A DNA stretch of 64,000 bases from Paraburkholderia fungorum (GTDB lineage: Bacteria > Pseudomonadota > Gammaproteobacteria > Burkholderiales > Burkholderiaceae), in assembly GCF_003610895.1 (NCBI RefSeq), contig NZ_MCAS01000027.1, forward strand, positions 1 through 64,000, given 5' to 3'. Shown here one piece after another: positions 26,344 to 34,534 of the stretch. The notes beneath the pieces were generated by a model. It searched no databases. It was given only the letters and a program-made list of their open reading frames with translations, and was not told the DNA's origin. The position numbers and the translations under genes were made by a program. Position 1 is the first letter of the stretch. Each line of letters starts with the position of its first letter.

Positions 26344-27513
26344 TTGAAATCACGAGAAAAGGCCGTGAGGATGACGCTCGTCGCCGCATCCTGCGCCTGG
26401 CTGTTCGGCGTGCCGTTCGCCGCTCATGCGCAGAGCCGTGTGACCTTGAGCGGCATTATCGATGCGGGCATCCTGTACGCGAACAATAGCGGCGGGCATG
26501 CCGACTGGTCGACGACGAGCGGACAGTTGACGGCATCGCGCTGGATCATGACCGGCAATGAAGACCTGGGTGGCGGATCGCACGCGATTTTCCGTTTGAT
26601 GAGCCCGTTCAATATTCAGAACGGGCACGGCACCGGTCGCGCATTCAACGTCGCCTACGTGGGTCTCGCCGACGATCGCTTCGGCACGGTGACGGTGGGC
26701 CGGCAGTGGGACACGACGATCGACACGGTCTCGGGATTCGCGACCAACGAAACATGGGCGGGTTATATCGGCGCCCATGTCGGCGATGCGGACAACACCA
26801 ATGCGAGCTTCAAGGTTAGCAACGCCGTCAAATATGCGAGTCCGCAGTTCGCCGGGCTGAGCTTCGGGGCGACCTATGGTTTCAGCAATCAGGCAGCAGG
26901 CTCGGACACGTCGTCGGGCTTCGCGAATAATCGCCTGATGAGCGCCGGCGCGGCTTATACACATGGATCGTTTGCTGCCGGCCTTGGTTTTCTGCAGGCG
27001 GACAGGCCCGACGCGCAACCCGCCGGCGCCCTCGGCGCACCGGGTGCCGGCGTGTACGACGACTATGAGAATACGTTTTCCAGCAGCATTGCCAGCACGG
27101 CAGGGGTAGAACGGCAGCGTATCTGGCTCGCCGGGGCTTCGTATCAGTTCTTCGGCGCGCTCACATTGGGCGGCATGTACTCGAAAACGCAGTACCGTTA
27201 TCTGGATGCCACCGCGTTGACGCTCGATAACTATGAGGCGAACCTGACGTGGCAGATTACGCCGTCCTGGCAAACCGGCGTGGCCTACATTCGCACCAAT
27301 GGGCGCTACTCAGGCAGCGGCACGGGCGATGCAGAGCCAGGCTGGGATCAGATCAACCTGGGCACCGAGTACGCGATATCGAGGCGCACCACGCTCTATC
27401 TGATCGGCGTTGCACAGCAGGGGCGTCATGCAGTAGCGCAGATTTATGGCGTGTCGCCCTCGAGTACGCGTCGGCAGCTGGTGGTGACGTCAGGCATCCA
27501 GCATCTGTTCTAA
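26344..27513 (+). CDS. Gram-negative porin (OmpC-like)
   Basis: A second porin of about 389 residues. The signal peptide ends AAHAQ, followed by SRVTLSGIIDAGILYANNSGG, then GNEDLGGGSHAIFRL and a terminal phenylalanine (IQHLF). The best start is TTG at 26344 with GGGAGAG five bases upstream. A GTG at 26305 has no site. Directly downstream of the sulfatase/FGE pair, it may admit the sulfated substrate or another component of the same pathway. Confidence 0.87.
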   Translation: MKSREKAVRMTLVAASCAWLFGVPFAAHAQSRVTLSGIIDAGILYANNSGGHADWSTTSGQLTASRWIMTGNEDLGGGSHAIFRLMSPFNIQNGHGTGRAFNVAYVGLADDRFGTVTVGRQWDTTIDTVSGFATNETWAGYIGAHVGDADNTNASFKVSNAVKYASPQFAGLSFGATYGFSNQAAGSDTSSGFANNRLMSAGAAYTHGSFAAGLGFLQADRPDAQPAGALGAPGAGVYDDYENTFSSSIASTAGVERQRIWLAGASYQFFGALTLGGMYSKTQYRYLDATALTLDNYEANLTWQITPSWQTGVAYIRTNGRYSGSGTGDAEPGWDQINLGTEYAISRRTTLYLIGVAQQGRHAVAQIYGVSPSSTRRQLVVTSGIQHLF

Positions 27514-27571
27514 AAGGATGCGCCCGGCGCGGCGGCGTTCCTGCACGCCGTGCCGGTGTTCTACGTAATCC

Positions 27572-28708
27572 TCACCAGCCCTGGAAACGGCGCCACTCGG
27601 TGCTGTCGCCGTCCGCCGAAACGGCGTGATACTCGGGGAATTGCGCACCGGTCGCACAGGCGTGATTGGGCAGGATGCGCAGTTTCATCCCGATCGGGAA
27701 GCGCTCCGCGATGTCGTCGACCTGTACGCCATCTTCCGATGACGACAGAATCCCATGTTCCTGATTGGCGCCGCTCACCACATAGCCGGCAAGCGGGGTT
27801 CCGTTCAGAAGACAAGGCTGGCCGTAGCCGAAGTCGTGCGGCTGCTTCGAGGTGCCGCGATCGCGGCTCATTGCCATCCAGCCCGCGTCGAGAATCGCCC
27901 AGCCCTTATCCGGCTGATGCCCGATCACGGTGGCGAGCACGCTGAGCGCGATATCTTCAAGCGCGCACACACCGACGTTGTACATCACCAGATCGAAGAA
28001 AACGTAGACGCCTGCGCGCACTTCGGTCACGCCATCCAGCTGCTCGGCGGCGAGGGCGGTGGGTGTCGAACCGACACTGACGGCCGGGCATGCAATGCCC
28101 GCGTCGCGCAGCCGTTGTGCCGCGCGCACGCAGCCGGCGCGTTCCTGTTCCGCCAACGCGGCGAGTGCCGCCGGCGTATGAAGCTCGTAGCTGGAACCCG
28201 CGTGGGTCATCACGCCGCCAACGGTGACCCCGTTCTCATGCAGGATCCTGCCAACTTCGAGCAGCGTGTCCTGTTCCGGCGTGATGCCGGAGCGGTGGCC
28301 GTCCGTGTCCACCTCGATCCACACCTCGAAGCGCTCACCGTGCTGGTCTGAAAATGCGGCAATGGCTGCGGCAGCGGTTGAATTGTCCACCACCAGTTTC
28401 AGATCGCAACCTTGGCGGCGCAGCGCTAGTGCCCGCGGCAGCTTGGACGGGGCGATGCTGACCGCGTAAAGAATATCGGTCACGCCGGCCGCGAAGAAAG
28501 CCTCGGCCTCTTTCAAGGTCGAAACCGTAATGCCGCGTGCGCCGGCGGCGATCTGCGCACGGACCACGTCGATGCATTTGGTGGTCTTGACGTGCGGGCG
28601 GAAGGCAACGCCCAGTGTGTTCATGTGAGCCTGCATCCGCGCGATGTTCTTCTGCATCCGGGGGATGTCGATCAGCGCGGCGGGGGTGTCGATATGGTCG
28701 AATTTCAT
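27572..28708 (-). CDS. DSD1-family PLP enzyme (D-threonine aldolase/D-3-hydroxyamino acid lyase-like)
   Basis: A 378-residue fold-type III PLP enzyme (alanine-racemase N-domain plus D-serine-dehydratase-like C-domain). RPHVKTTK near residue 37 supplies the Schiff-base lysine (about K41), and NHACAT (H349, C351) is the C-terminal metal site. Members cleave or dehydrate D-threonine, D-serine or D-threo-3-hydroxyaspartate. The exact substrate is not clear. It follows the HAD gene by four bases on the minus strand, so they form one unit. Confidence 0.82.
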   Translation of the reverse strand: MKFDHIDTPAALIDIPRMQKNIARMQAHMNTLGVAFRPHVKTTKCIDVVRAQIAAGARGITVSTLKEAEAFFAAGVTDILYAVSIAPSKLPRALALRRQGCDLKLVVDNSTAAAAIAAFSDQHGERFEVWIEVDTDGHRSGITPEQDTLLEVGRILHENGVTVGGVMTHAGSSYELHTPAALAALAEQERAGCVRAAQRLRDAGIACPAVSVGSTPTALAAEQLDGVTEVRAGVYVFFDLVMYNVGVCALEDIALSVLATVIGHQPDKGWAILDAGWMAMSRDRGTSKQPHDFGYGQPCLLNGTPLAGYVVSGANQEHGILSSSEDGVQVDDIAERFPIGMKLRILPNHACATGAQFPEYHAVSADGDSTEWRRFQGW

Positions 28709-28712
28709 GCTT

Positions 28713-29390
28713 TCACCGGGAAATCGGGTGGCTTGGGACTGACCCGAACCGGCTGAGCCAGGGCACCAGTGCATCGAGCGTTGGCGACTCCACCTCGGGC
28801 GGCTGCGCTCCCTCCACCAGCGGCAGGCTCACGCGGTTGTGCCAGTAGGTGCGCAAGCCGAGCGCGGCCGTGCCGAACATGTCGTAGCTGGAGCCGGCCA
28901 CGAACGCGGCTTCATGGGCGCCGACGCCGAGTTTGCCGAGCGCGAGCCGGTAAGGCAGCGGATCCGGCTTGTACATGCCTGCTTCTTCCGCAGTGACGAT
29001 TGCGTCCCAGTGGATGGGGAAAAGCCCGGCAGCCTGGGTGCCGAGATGAATGGAACAGTTGGTGACGATCGCCAGTTTGCAATGCGGGCGCAGCGCCTGC
29101 AATGCGTCGAGCGTACCGCTCCAGGGCGTGAGCTTCAGCCAGTTGGCTTCGAGCGCGAGCGCCGCGGATTCCGGCAACCCAACTTCGGCGGCCGCTTCGC
29201 GCACCAGTTTTTCATACGCAATGTATTGGCCGCAACCGTAGGTGCGGCGCAAATAGGCGGCACGCCACGCACGGCCTGCTGATTCTGAGCCCGCGGCGTG
29301 ATTCCATGACGTCCACGAATCGAGCAGGGCGGTCAGGAGGTCGAAGAGAACCGCCTTGGGATAAGCGATGGAGGGCGAGAGTGAGTTCAT
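28713..29390 (-). CDS. HAD-superfamily hydrolase (2-haloacid dehalogenase-like)
   Basis: A 225-residue haloacid-dehalogenase-fold enzyme. Motif I is FDLLTALLDS (nucleophilic aspartate near residue 17), motif II is VTNCS and motif III is the lysine in MYKPDPLPY, followed by FVAGSSYDMFGT. The order matches the haloacid dehalogenase subgroup but the substrate may be a phosphorylated metabolite. It is the first gene of a two-gene unit with the DSD1-type enzyme. A TATAAT-like -10 (minus strand, 29419-29424) lies 30 bases upstream. Confidence 0.78.
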   Translation of the reverse strand: MNSLSPSIAYPKAVLFDLLTALLDSWTSWNHAAGSESAGRAWRAAYLRRTYGCGQYIAYEKLVREAAAEVGLPESAALALEANWLKLTPWSGTLDALQALRPHCKLAIVTNCSIHLGTQAAGLFPIHWDAIVTAEEAGMYKPDPLPYRLALGKLGVGAHEAAFVAGSSYDMFGTAALGLRTYWHNRVSLPLVEGAQPPEVESPTLDALVPWLSRFGSVPSHPISR

Positions 29391-29501
29391 GATTTAACCG
29401 GCGAGGGGCGGTGAGCCGATTATAAAGTTTCGCCGTTCGCGTGGCGTTCAGTCAGGCTAACTGTCAAATTCAGTCAGAATGAATTTGCCGCAATTCGACG
29501 G

Positions 29502-30407
29502 CTATCTTCTCCATGGCGGCAACGGCCGGAATCTGCCCTGCAAATACTGCATGAAATGCCGCGTACGAGCCGGCAAGCCGGCCCGCTGATGCGTGAGCGC
29601 GATCACGTTCGCGTCCGGCGCCTTCCAGCCTGGCAGCAGGCGCACGAGTCGTCCCTGGGCGATGTCGTCGGCCACGTCCCATTCAGAGCGTAGGATCACG
29701 CCGCGGCCTTCGCAAGCCCATTGGCGGATCACATCGCCGTCGTTGCAGCTCAAATGCGGGGACACGCGCACGCTGCTTCGCGTGCGGCCCTTGCTGAACT
29801 GCCATAGCGAGACGTCCTCGTTGTTCTCGCGCAGCACGATGCACGGCAGTTTGCCCAGTTCTTCCGGCGACTCCGGGTGACCCATGCGCTTGACTAGCGC
29901 CGGCGCGGCGCATACGAAGCGTGCATTCGGCGCAATCGCGTAGCCGACCCGATTCGATACCGGCAATTCACCGATATGCACGACGATATCGAAGCGGTCT
30001 GTCGTCTCGGTCAATGGCTGATCGGACAGCGTGAGCGCCACGTCGATATCCGGATTCTCCTGCTGGAACTCGGCGATGACGCTCGCCAGGTGGCGCCGCC
30101 CGAATCCCAGCGGCGCATTGATCTTCAGCGTGCCGATCAGCCCGCCCCGATGGGTCTGAAAGTCTTCGAACAGCGAATCGAACTGCTGGACCAGCTCGGC
30201 GCCGCGTTCGCACAGCAGCGCGCCTTCTTCCGTGAACTGCAGACGGCGTGCCGTGCGATTCACCAGCTGTGCGCCCAGTTTCTTTTCCAGTTGCTGCAGG
30301 CGCTGGGTTACCGCCGAGGGCGACAGCCCCAGTTTTCGCGCGGCGGCGATCAGGCTGCCGCTTTCGCGGATGGTCAGCAGGAAGCGGATATCGGCCGAGT
30401 CGTTCAT
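29502..30407 (-). CDS. LysR-family transcriptional regulator
   Basis: A 301-residue regulator. The N-terminal winged helix (residues 1-60: FLLTIRESGSLIAAARKLGLS, SAVTQRLQQLEKKLG) is followed by a LysR substrate-binding domain (about 90-290). It lies on the minus strand upstream of the HAD/DSD1 pair (111-base gap containing two TTCAGTCAG repeats) and probably controls it. It is 46 bases downstream of the GntR gene, so read-through is possible. Confidence 0.85.
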   Translation of the reverse strand: MNDSADIRFLLTIRESGSLIAAARKLGLSPSAVTQRLQQLEKKLGAQLVNRTARRLQFTEEGALLCERGAELVQQFDSLFEDFQTHRGGLIGTLKINAPLGFGRRHLASVIAEFQQENPDIDVALTLSDQPLTETTDRFDIVVHIGELPVSNRVGYAIAPNARFVCAAPALVKRMGHPESPEELGKLPCIVLRENNEDVSLWQFSKGRTRSSVRVSPHLSCNDGDVIRQWACEGRGVILRSEWDVADDIAQGRLVRLLPGWKAPDANVIALTHQRAGLPARTRHFMQYLQGRFRPLPPWRR

Positions 30408-30453
30408 GGTGGAAATTTTAGTGGCCCGGTCGCTTTCTCAACGTGACCAATGC

Positions 30454-31212
30454 TTATGTGCCGCTCGAGGGGCGCGCATAACTCGATACATAGTCGTATT
30501 CCTGCGTGTTCACGTGAGTAAGCCGGTACTCGACCGGCTGTTCATTGTAGGAATACGCGATCCGCTCGACTTCCAGCACGGGCGCGCCAGAGGCGAGTTC
30601 GAGCAGGCCGCTCTCAAGCTCGCTTGCCTGTCCGACGCGCACCCGCTCGTCCGTGCTCACCACGTTGATGCCGAACGCGTCCTGATAGAAGTTGTAAAGC
30701 GTGTTGGGGCGATTGCGCAGGGCGGCTTCCGTGAGATCAGGGAAGCGCGCCTGCGGCACCACGATGTTCTCGACGATCACGACCACGCCGTGCAGCGCGA
30801 GCTGATTGGTGAACTGAAAGACCGGCGCGCCCTCGCTGATTCGCAGCCGGGCCGCGACCTGCTGGGTCGCCTTCGCTTTACGGAAGTTGACGAGGCTTAC
30901 CGTGGGATAGGTCTTGTCACCATCGTTGCGCACGATGCGAAAGAAGCGGAAGAAATGCCGGTCGCGCTGATGCATCGCGACGAACGTGCCGAGGCCCTGG
31001 TGCCGGATGAGTATGTTCTCGGCGCACAGTTCGTCGATGGCCTTGCGCAGTGTGCCGATCGAGACGCCAAAGCGTTCCGCGAGACGTTTTTCCGCCGGAA
31101 TCGCCTCGCCACCCTTCCATTCGTGCGCAGCGAGCGCCGCCAGCAGCGCGCTCTTCACTTCCTTGTACCGCGTACCGCCGACGGCGGCTGGCGTTTCCGT
31201 CATGGTGCTCAT
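30454..31212 (-). CDS. GntR/HutC-type regulator of the sulfolactate operon
   Basis: A 252-residue regulator with a GntR winged helix (residues 14-80: EKRLAERFGVSIGTLRKAIDELCAENILIRHQG in two blocks) and a UTRA ligand domain (about 95-245). It is divergent from suyA across 218 bases that hold a clear promoter and symmetric sites, so it is very probably the local repressor, responding to sulfolactate or sulfopyruvate (inference). GGGAGAACC precedes the ATG. Confidence 0.85.
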   Translation of the reverse strand: MSTMTETPAAVGGTRYKEVKSALLAALAAHEWKGGEAIPAEKRLAERFGVSIGTLRKAIDELCAENILIRHQGLGTFVAMHQRDRHFFRFFRIVRNDGDKTYPTVSLVNFRKAKATQQVAARLRISEGAPVFQFTNQLALHGVVVIVENIVVPQARFPDLTEAALRNRPNTLYNFYQDAFGINVVSTDERVRVGQASELESGLLELASGAPVLEVERIAYSYNEQPVEYRLTHVNTQEYDYVSSYARPSSGT

Positions 31213-31269
31213 GGTTCTCCCTGAATTCTTGTGAAACGCGTTGACGCAATTTTACGGCATAACATGACT

Positions 31270-31302
31270 CATGTAACACATATAGATGATCTAGTTGACA
31301 TG
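31270..31302. promoter_or_regulatory. Candidate GntR operator
   Basis: A near-symmetric region: CATGTAAC (31270-31277) and GTTGACATG (31294-31302) flank the perfect palindrome TAGATGATCTA (31283-31293). It overlaps the suyA -35 box, which fits repression by the divergent GntR protein. Confidence 0.55.
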
Positions 31303-31323
31303 GATGAATTTGACGCCTAGGAT
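31295..31323 (+). promoter_or_regulatory. suyAB operon promoter
   Basis: A consensus TTGACA (31295-31300) and TAGGAT (31318-31323) are separated by exactly 17 bases, about 108 bases upstream of the suyA start. Confidence 0.68.
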
Positions 31324-31390
31324 GACTTCGACACAACGCAGCGGCGACATGCGATTCGCCGCGCGGCATGCACTGGCCACTTATTGAACT

Positions 31391-31422
31391 CAACCAGTCA
31401 ACCAGCTAACCAGTCAACCAGG
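31391..31422. repeat. Four 8-bp tandem repeats in suyA leader
   Basis: Four consecutive YAACCAGN units (CAACCAGT, CAACCAGC, TAACCAGT, CAACCAGG). The last runs into the AGGAG ribosome-binding site of suyA. Confidence 0.7.
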
Positions 31423-31430
31423 AGACGCAG

Positions 31431-31778
31431 ATGAGTTACGCAGCAGCAGAACAGAAAGGCGCCGCGAGCGCGGCGGCTGAAACGGGCGAACGCAAGACGA
31501 TCCATATCGTGCTGCACGAGGCGAGAGACACGGTGGGCGTGGCCGTTGTCGAAGGGATCCAGGCCGGAACGCAACTGAACGCGTGGATCATGGATGAGGA
31601 CGAGATCGTGACCGTGGCCGCGAAGCAGGACATTCCAATCGGCCACAAGGTGGCGCTCAAGGACATGGCCGTCGGCGACACCGTGTTCAAGTACGGCGTC
31701 GATATCGGCAAGGTGGTCGCACCGATTAGCGCGGGCGAGCACGCCCATGTGCACAACATCAAGACGAAACGCTGGTAA
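31431..31778 (+). CDS. suyA: (R)-sulfolactate sulfo-lyase, alpha subunit (SuyA)
   Basis: A 115-residue SAF-domain protein homologous to the N-terminal part of altronate dehydratase (UxaA). With SuyB it cleaves (R)-sulfolactate to pyruvate and sulfite in the cytoplasm. After a 20-residue alanine-rich lead, the domain reads IHIVLHEARDTVGVAVVEGI, IPIGHKVALKDMAVGD and the usual histidine-rich end HAHVHNIKT. The free-standing small subunit followed by a SuyB-length gene is the sulfolactate arrangement. AGGAGACGCAG precedes the ATG. Confidence 0.82.
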   Translation: MSYAAAEQKGAASAAAETGERKTIHIVLHEARDTVGVAVVEGIQAGTQLNAWIMDEDEIVTVAAKQDIPIGHKVALKDMAVGDTVFKYGVDIGKVVAPISAGEHAHVHNIKTKRW

Positions 31779-31833
31779 GCGGCGTGCTCCCTAAGCAGCA
31801 AACATTTCGCTTCCCCATATCGAGAGAGAGACT

Positions 31834-33009
31834 ATGAGCGTCATTGAACTGGATACGACTTTCCGCGGCTATCGCCGCAGCAACGGCCGCGTGGGCATAC
31901 GCAATCACGTGATCATCCTGCCGGTGGACGATCTGTCGAACGCGGCCGCGCAGGCCGTCGAGAACAACATCAAGGGCACGATGGCGCTGCCGCATCCGTA
32001 TGGCCGCTTGCAGTTCGGCGCGGACCTCGACCTGCACTTTCGCACGCTGATCGGTGCAGGCAGCAACCCGAATGTCGCGGCGGTCGTCGTGATCGGAATC
32101 GAGGAGGGCTGGACCAAGCGCGTGGTCGATGGCATCGCGGCGTCGGGCAAGCCGGTCATGGGCTTCGGGATTGAACTGCATGGCGACCACGACACGATCA
32201 TGCGCGCGTCGAAAGCAGCGAAGGAGATGGTGCAATATGCGACCTCGCTGGAGCGCGAGGAATGTCCGCTGAGCGACCTGTGGGTGTCGACCAAATGCGG
32301 CGAGTCGGATACCACCTCCGGTTGCGGCGCGAACCCCACTGTCGGCAATGCGTTCGACAAACTGTACGGCTTCGGCACCACGCTCGTGTTCGGCGAGACC
32401 TCGGAGTTGACGGGCGGCGAGCAGATCGTTGCTGCGCGCTGCGCGAACGACGGCGTGCGCGAGCGCTTCCAGTTGATGTTCGATCGCTACCAGGACATGA
32501 TCAATCGCTGGAAAACCGACGACCTCTCCGAGTCGCAGCCAACCAAGGGCAACATCGCGGGCGGCCTCACGACCATCGAGGAAAAGGCGCTTGGCAACAT
32601 CCAGAAGATCGGCAAGAAGTGCATGGTCGACGGCGTGCTCGACAAGGCCGAAACGCCGACGCATCCGGGCCTCTGGTTCATGGATTCGTCGTCCGCCGCG
32701 GCCGAGATGGTCACGCTGTGCGCGGCCTCGGGTTTCGCGGTGCATTTTTTCCCCACGGGGCAGGGCAACGTGATCGGCAACGCGATCGTGCCGGTGATCA
32801 AGATTTGCGCGAACCCACGCACCGTGCGCACGATGAGTGAGCATATCGACGTGGACGTGTCCGGCATCCTGCAACGCGAGCAGAACCTCGACCAGTCCGG
32901 CGACCGCCTGCTCGAATGCATGCTCGCCACGGCGAACGGCCGCTGGACCTCGGCGGAAACGCTCGGCCATCGTGAGTTCGTGCTGACGCGGCTGTTCGAA
33001 AGCGCCTGA
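31834..33009 (+). CDS. suyB: (R)-sulfolactate sulfo-lyase, beta subunit (SuyB)
   Basis: A 391-residue UxaA C-terminal-domain protein, the catalytic subunit, probably iron-dependent. GIRNHVIILPVDDLSNAAAQ, LQFGADLDLHFRTLIGAGSN, KCGESDTTSGCGANPTVGNA, KGNIAGGLTTIEEKALGNIQ and FFPTGQGNVIGNAIVP agree with what I recall of SuyB proteins and are closer to them than to altronate or galactarate dehydratases. It follows suyA by 55 bases. Pyruvate enters central metabolism. Sulfite must be exported or oxidised, and no sulfite dehydrogenase is seen in the window. Confidence 0.83.
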   Translation: MSVIELDTTFRGYRRSNGRVGIRNHVIILPVDDLSNAAAQAVENNIKGTMALPHPYGRLQFGADLDLHFRTLIGAGSNPNVAAVVVIGIEEGWTKRVVDGIAASGKPVMGFGIELHGDHDTIMRASKAAKEMVQYATSLEREECPLSDLWVSTKCGESDTTSGCGANPTVGNAFDKLYGFGTTLVFGETSELTGGEQIVAARCANDGVRERFQLMFDRYQDMINRWKTDDLSESQPTKGNIAGGLTTIEEKALGNIQKIGKKCMVDGVLDKAETPTHPGLWFMDSSSAAAEMVTLCAASGFAVHFFPTGQGNVIGNAIVPVIKICANPRTVRTMSEHIDVDVSGILQREQNLDQSGDRLLECMLATANGRWTSAETLGHREFVLTRLFESA

Positions 33010-33196
33010 TACGTCTGGTAGGCCTGATAGGCCTGATAAACCGCAAGCACCCAAGCAACACCGCGTCACCGATAGCAGCAGGGAGAACGAAGTCCCCGTC
33101 CGGTGCGCGCCGGCACGACACCGCTCGACGAAGCGGTGCGTGCCTTACGGCGCGCCCGTCTATCTTCTGGCAGCAGCGAGTGGAGGAGACACCATC

Positions 33197-34534
33197 TTGC
33201 GCGTGCTCAAGCATCTCTATGTGCAGGTCCTGATCGGACTTGCGGCCGGCATTCTGGTCGGTCATTTCGCGCCGTCGCTCGGCGTTCAGTTCAAGCCGCT
33301 CGGCGACACTTTTATCCGCCTGATCAAGATGCTGATCACGCTCCTGATCTTCTGCACGGTGTCGGTTGGCATCGCGCGCATGGAGAACCTGAAGCAGGTC
33401 GGGCGCGTGGGCTTCAAGACAATCCTTTATTTCGAAGTCGTCACGACGATCGCGCTCGTCATCGGCCTGGTGATCGCGAACCTCGTGCATCCGGGCGCGG
33501 GTCTGAACATCGACCCCGCAACACTCGATGCGAGCGGCGTGACGCGCTTTGTCAGCGAGGCACATACGCAGGCGCAGACGAGCTTCCTCGATCAGATCGT
33601 GCCGAATTCGGTCGTCGGCGCGTTCGCGCGCGGGGATCTGTTGCAGGTGCTGCTCTTTTCGGTGTTGTTCGGGATCGCGTTGTCGATCATGTCCGGGCGC
33701 AGCCGGATTCTTCAGCGCGGCATCGAGCAGTTCGGTGACGTGTTGATGCGCATCGTCGAGATGATCATGCGGCTCGCGCCGCTCGGCGCTTTCGGTGCGA
33801 TTGCATTCACGGTGGGCAAGTACGGCATCGCGAGTCTCCAGCAGCTCGGCCTGCTGATCCTGTGCTTCTACATTACGAGCATCCTGTTTGTCGTGATCGT
33901 GCTGGGTACGGCCTGCCGCTGGGCGGGCGTGGGGCTGTGGCCGCTCCTCAAATACCTGCGTGAAGAGTTGCTGATCGTGCTCGGCACCTCGACCACCGAA
34001 TCCGTGTTGCCGCGCCTGATGGAAAAACTGGAGCGGCTCGGCTGTCCGAAGTCGGTCGTCGGTCTCGTGCTGCCGACCGGCTATTCCTTCAACCTGGATG
34101 GCGCCGCCATCTACCTCACGATGACCTCGCTCTTCATCGCGCAGGCGACCAACACGCACCTCACGCTGATGCAGCAGATCGGACTGCTTGCGATCCTGAT
34201 GCTGACGTCGAAGGGCGGGGCGGGCGTTGCTGGAGCGGCGCTGGTTGCGCTGACGGCGACACTGTCGACGCACAACATCATTCCGGTGGCGGGCATCACG
34301 CTTATCATCGGCATCGACCGCGTGCTGAACGAAGTGCGCGCTATCGTGAACATGATAGGTAACGCGGTGGCGACGTTAGTCGTCGCGCGCTGGGAAGGCG
34401 TGTTCGATGTCGAGACGGCGCGCGCGGTACTGGCCTCGCCGCGTAACAAGGAGCCGCAGGCAACGACGGCTGAAGTGGACGGCGGGATGATGCCGCTGTC
34501 TTCGCGTCAGGCAATACGCGAGGGTCACAAATGA
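33197..34534 (+). CDS. DAACS-family dicarboxylate transporter (DctA-like), candidate sulfolactate importer
   Basis: About 445 residues, eight transmembrane helices and two re-entrant loops. The transport motifs LPTGYSFNLDGAAIYLTM and SKGGAGVAGAALVALTATL are intact. DctA proteins import C4-dicarboxylates with cations. Sulfolactate is a dianionic C3 analogue, so this position in the suy operon suggests it as the substrate (inference). The start is probably TTG at 33197 with GGAGGAGA seven bases upstream. An ATG farther upstream has no site. Its stop overlaps the next start (ATGA). Confidence 0.85.
   Translation: MRVLKHLYVQVLIGLAAGILVGHFAPSLGVQFKPLGDTFIRLIKMLITLLIFCTVSVGIARMENLKQVGRVGFKTILYFEVVTTIALVIGLVIANLVHPGAGLNIDPATLDASGVTRFVSEAHTQAQTSFLDQIVPNSVVGAFARGDLLQVLLFSVLFGIALSIMSGRSRILQRGIEQFGDVLMRIVEMIMRLAPLGAFGAIAFTVGKYGIASLQQLGLLILCFYITSILFVVIVLGTACRWAGVGLWPLLKYLREELLIVLGTSTTESVLPRLMEKLERLGCPKSVVGLVLPTGYSFNLDGAAIYLTMTSLFIAQATNTHLTLMQQIGLLAILMLTSKGGAGVAGAALVALTATLSTHNIIPVAGITLIIGIDRVLNEVRAIVNMIGNAVATLVVARWEGVFDVETARAVLASPRNKEPQATTAEVDGGMMPLSSRQAIREGHK

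Noticed and set aside
27524..27553. Terminator between the second porin and the DSD1-type gene
   Set aside because: Only a six-base stem (CGGCGT/ACGCCG) is solid, outer pairs are mismatched and no T-run follows.
31391..31422. CRISPR-like array
   Set aside because: The units are only 8 bp with no spacers, and no cas gene is in the window.
31431..33009. Altronate or galactarate dehydratase (UxaA)
   Set aside because: UxaA is a single chain of about 500 residues. Here the SAF domain is a separate small gene, the large subunit has SuyB-like blocks, and a ComC-like gene follows.
33012..33040. Short 10-bp repeats (CTGATAGGC type) after suyB
   Set aside because: Three degenerate copies only, no symmetry, no position relative to a promoter. 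Probably simple-sequence drift.
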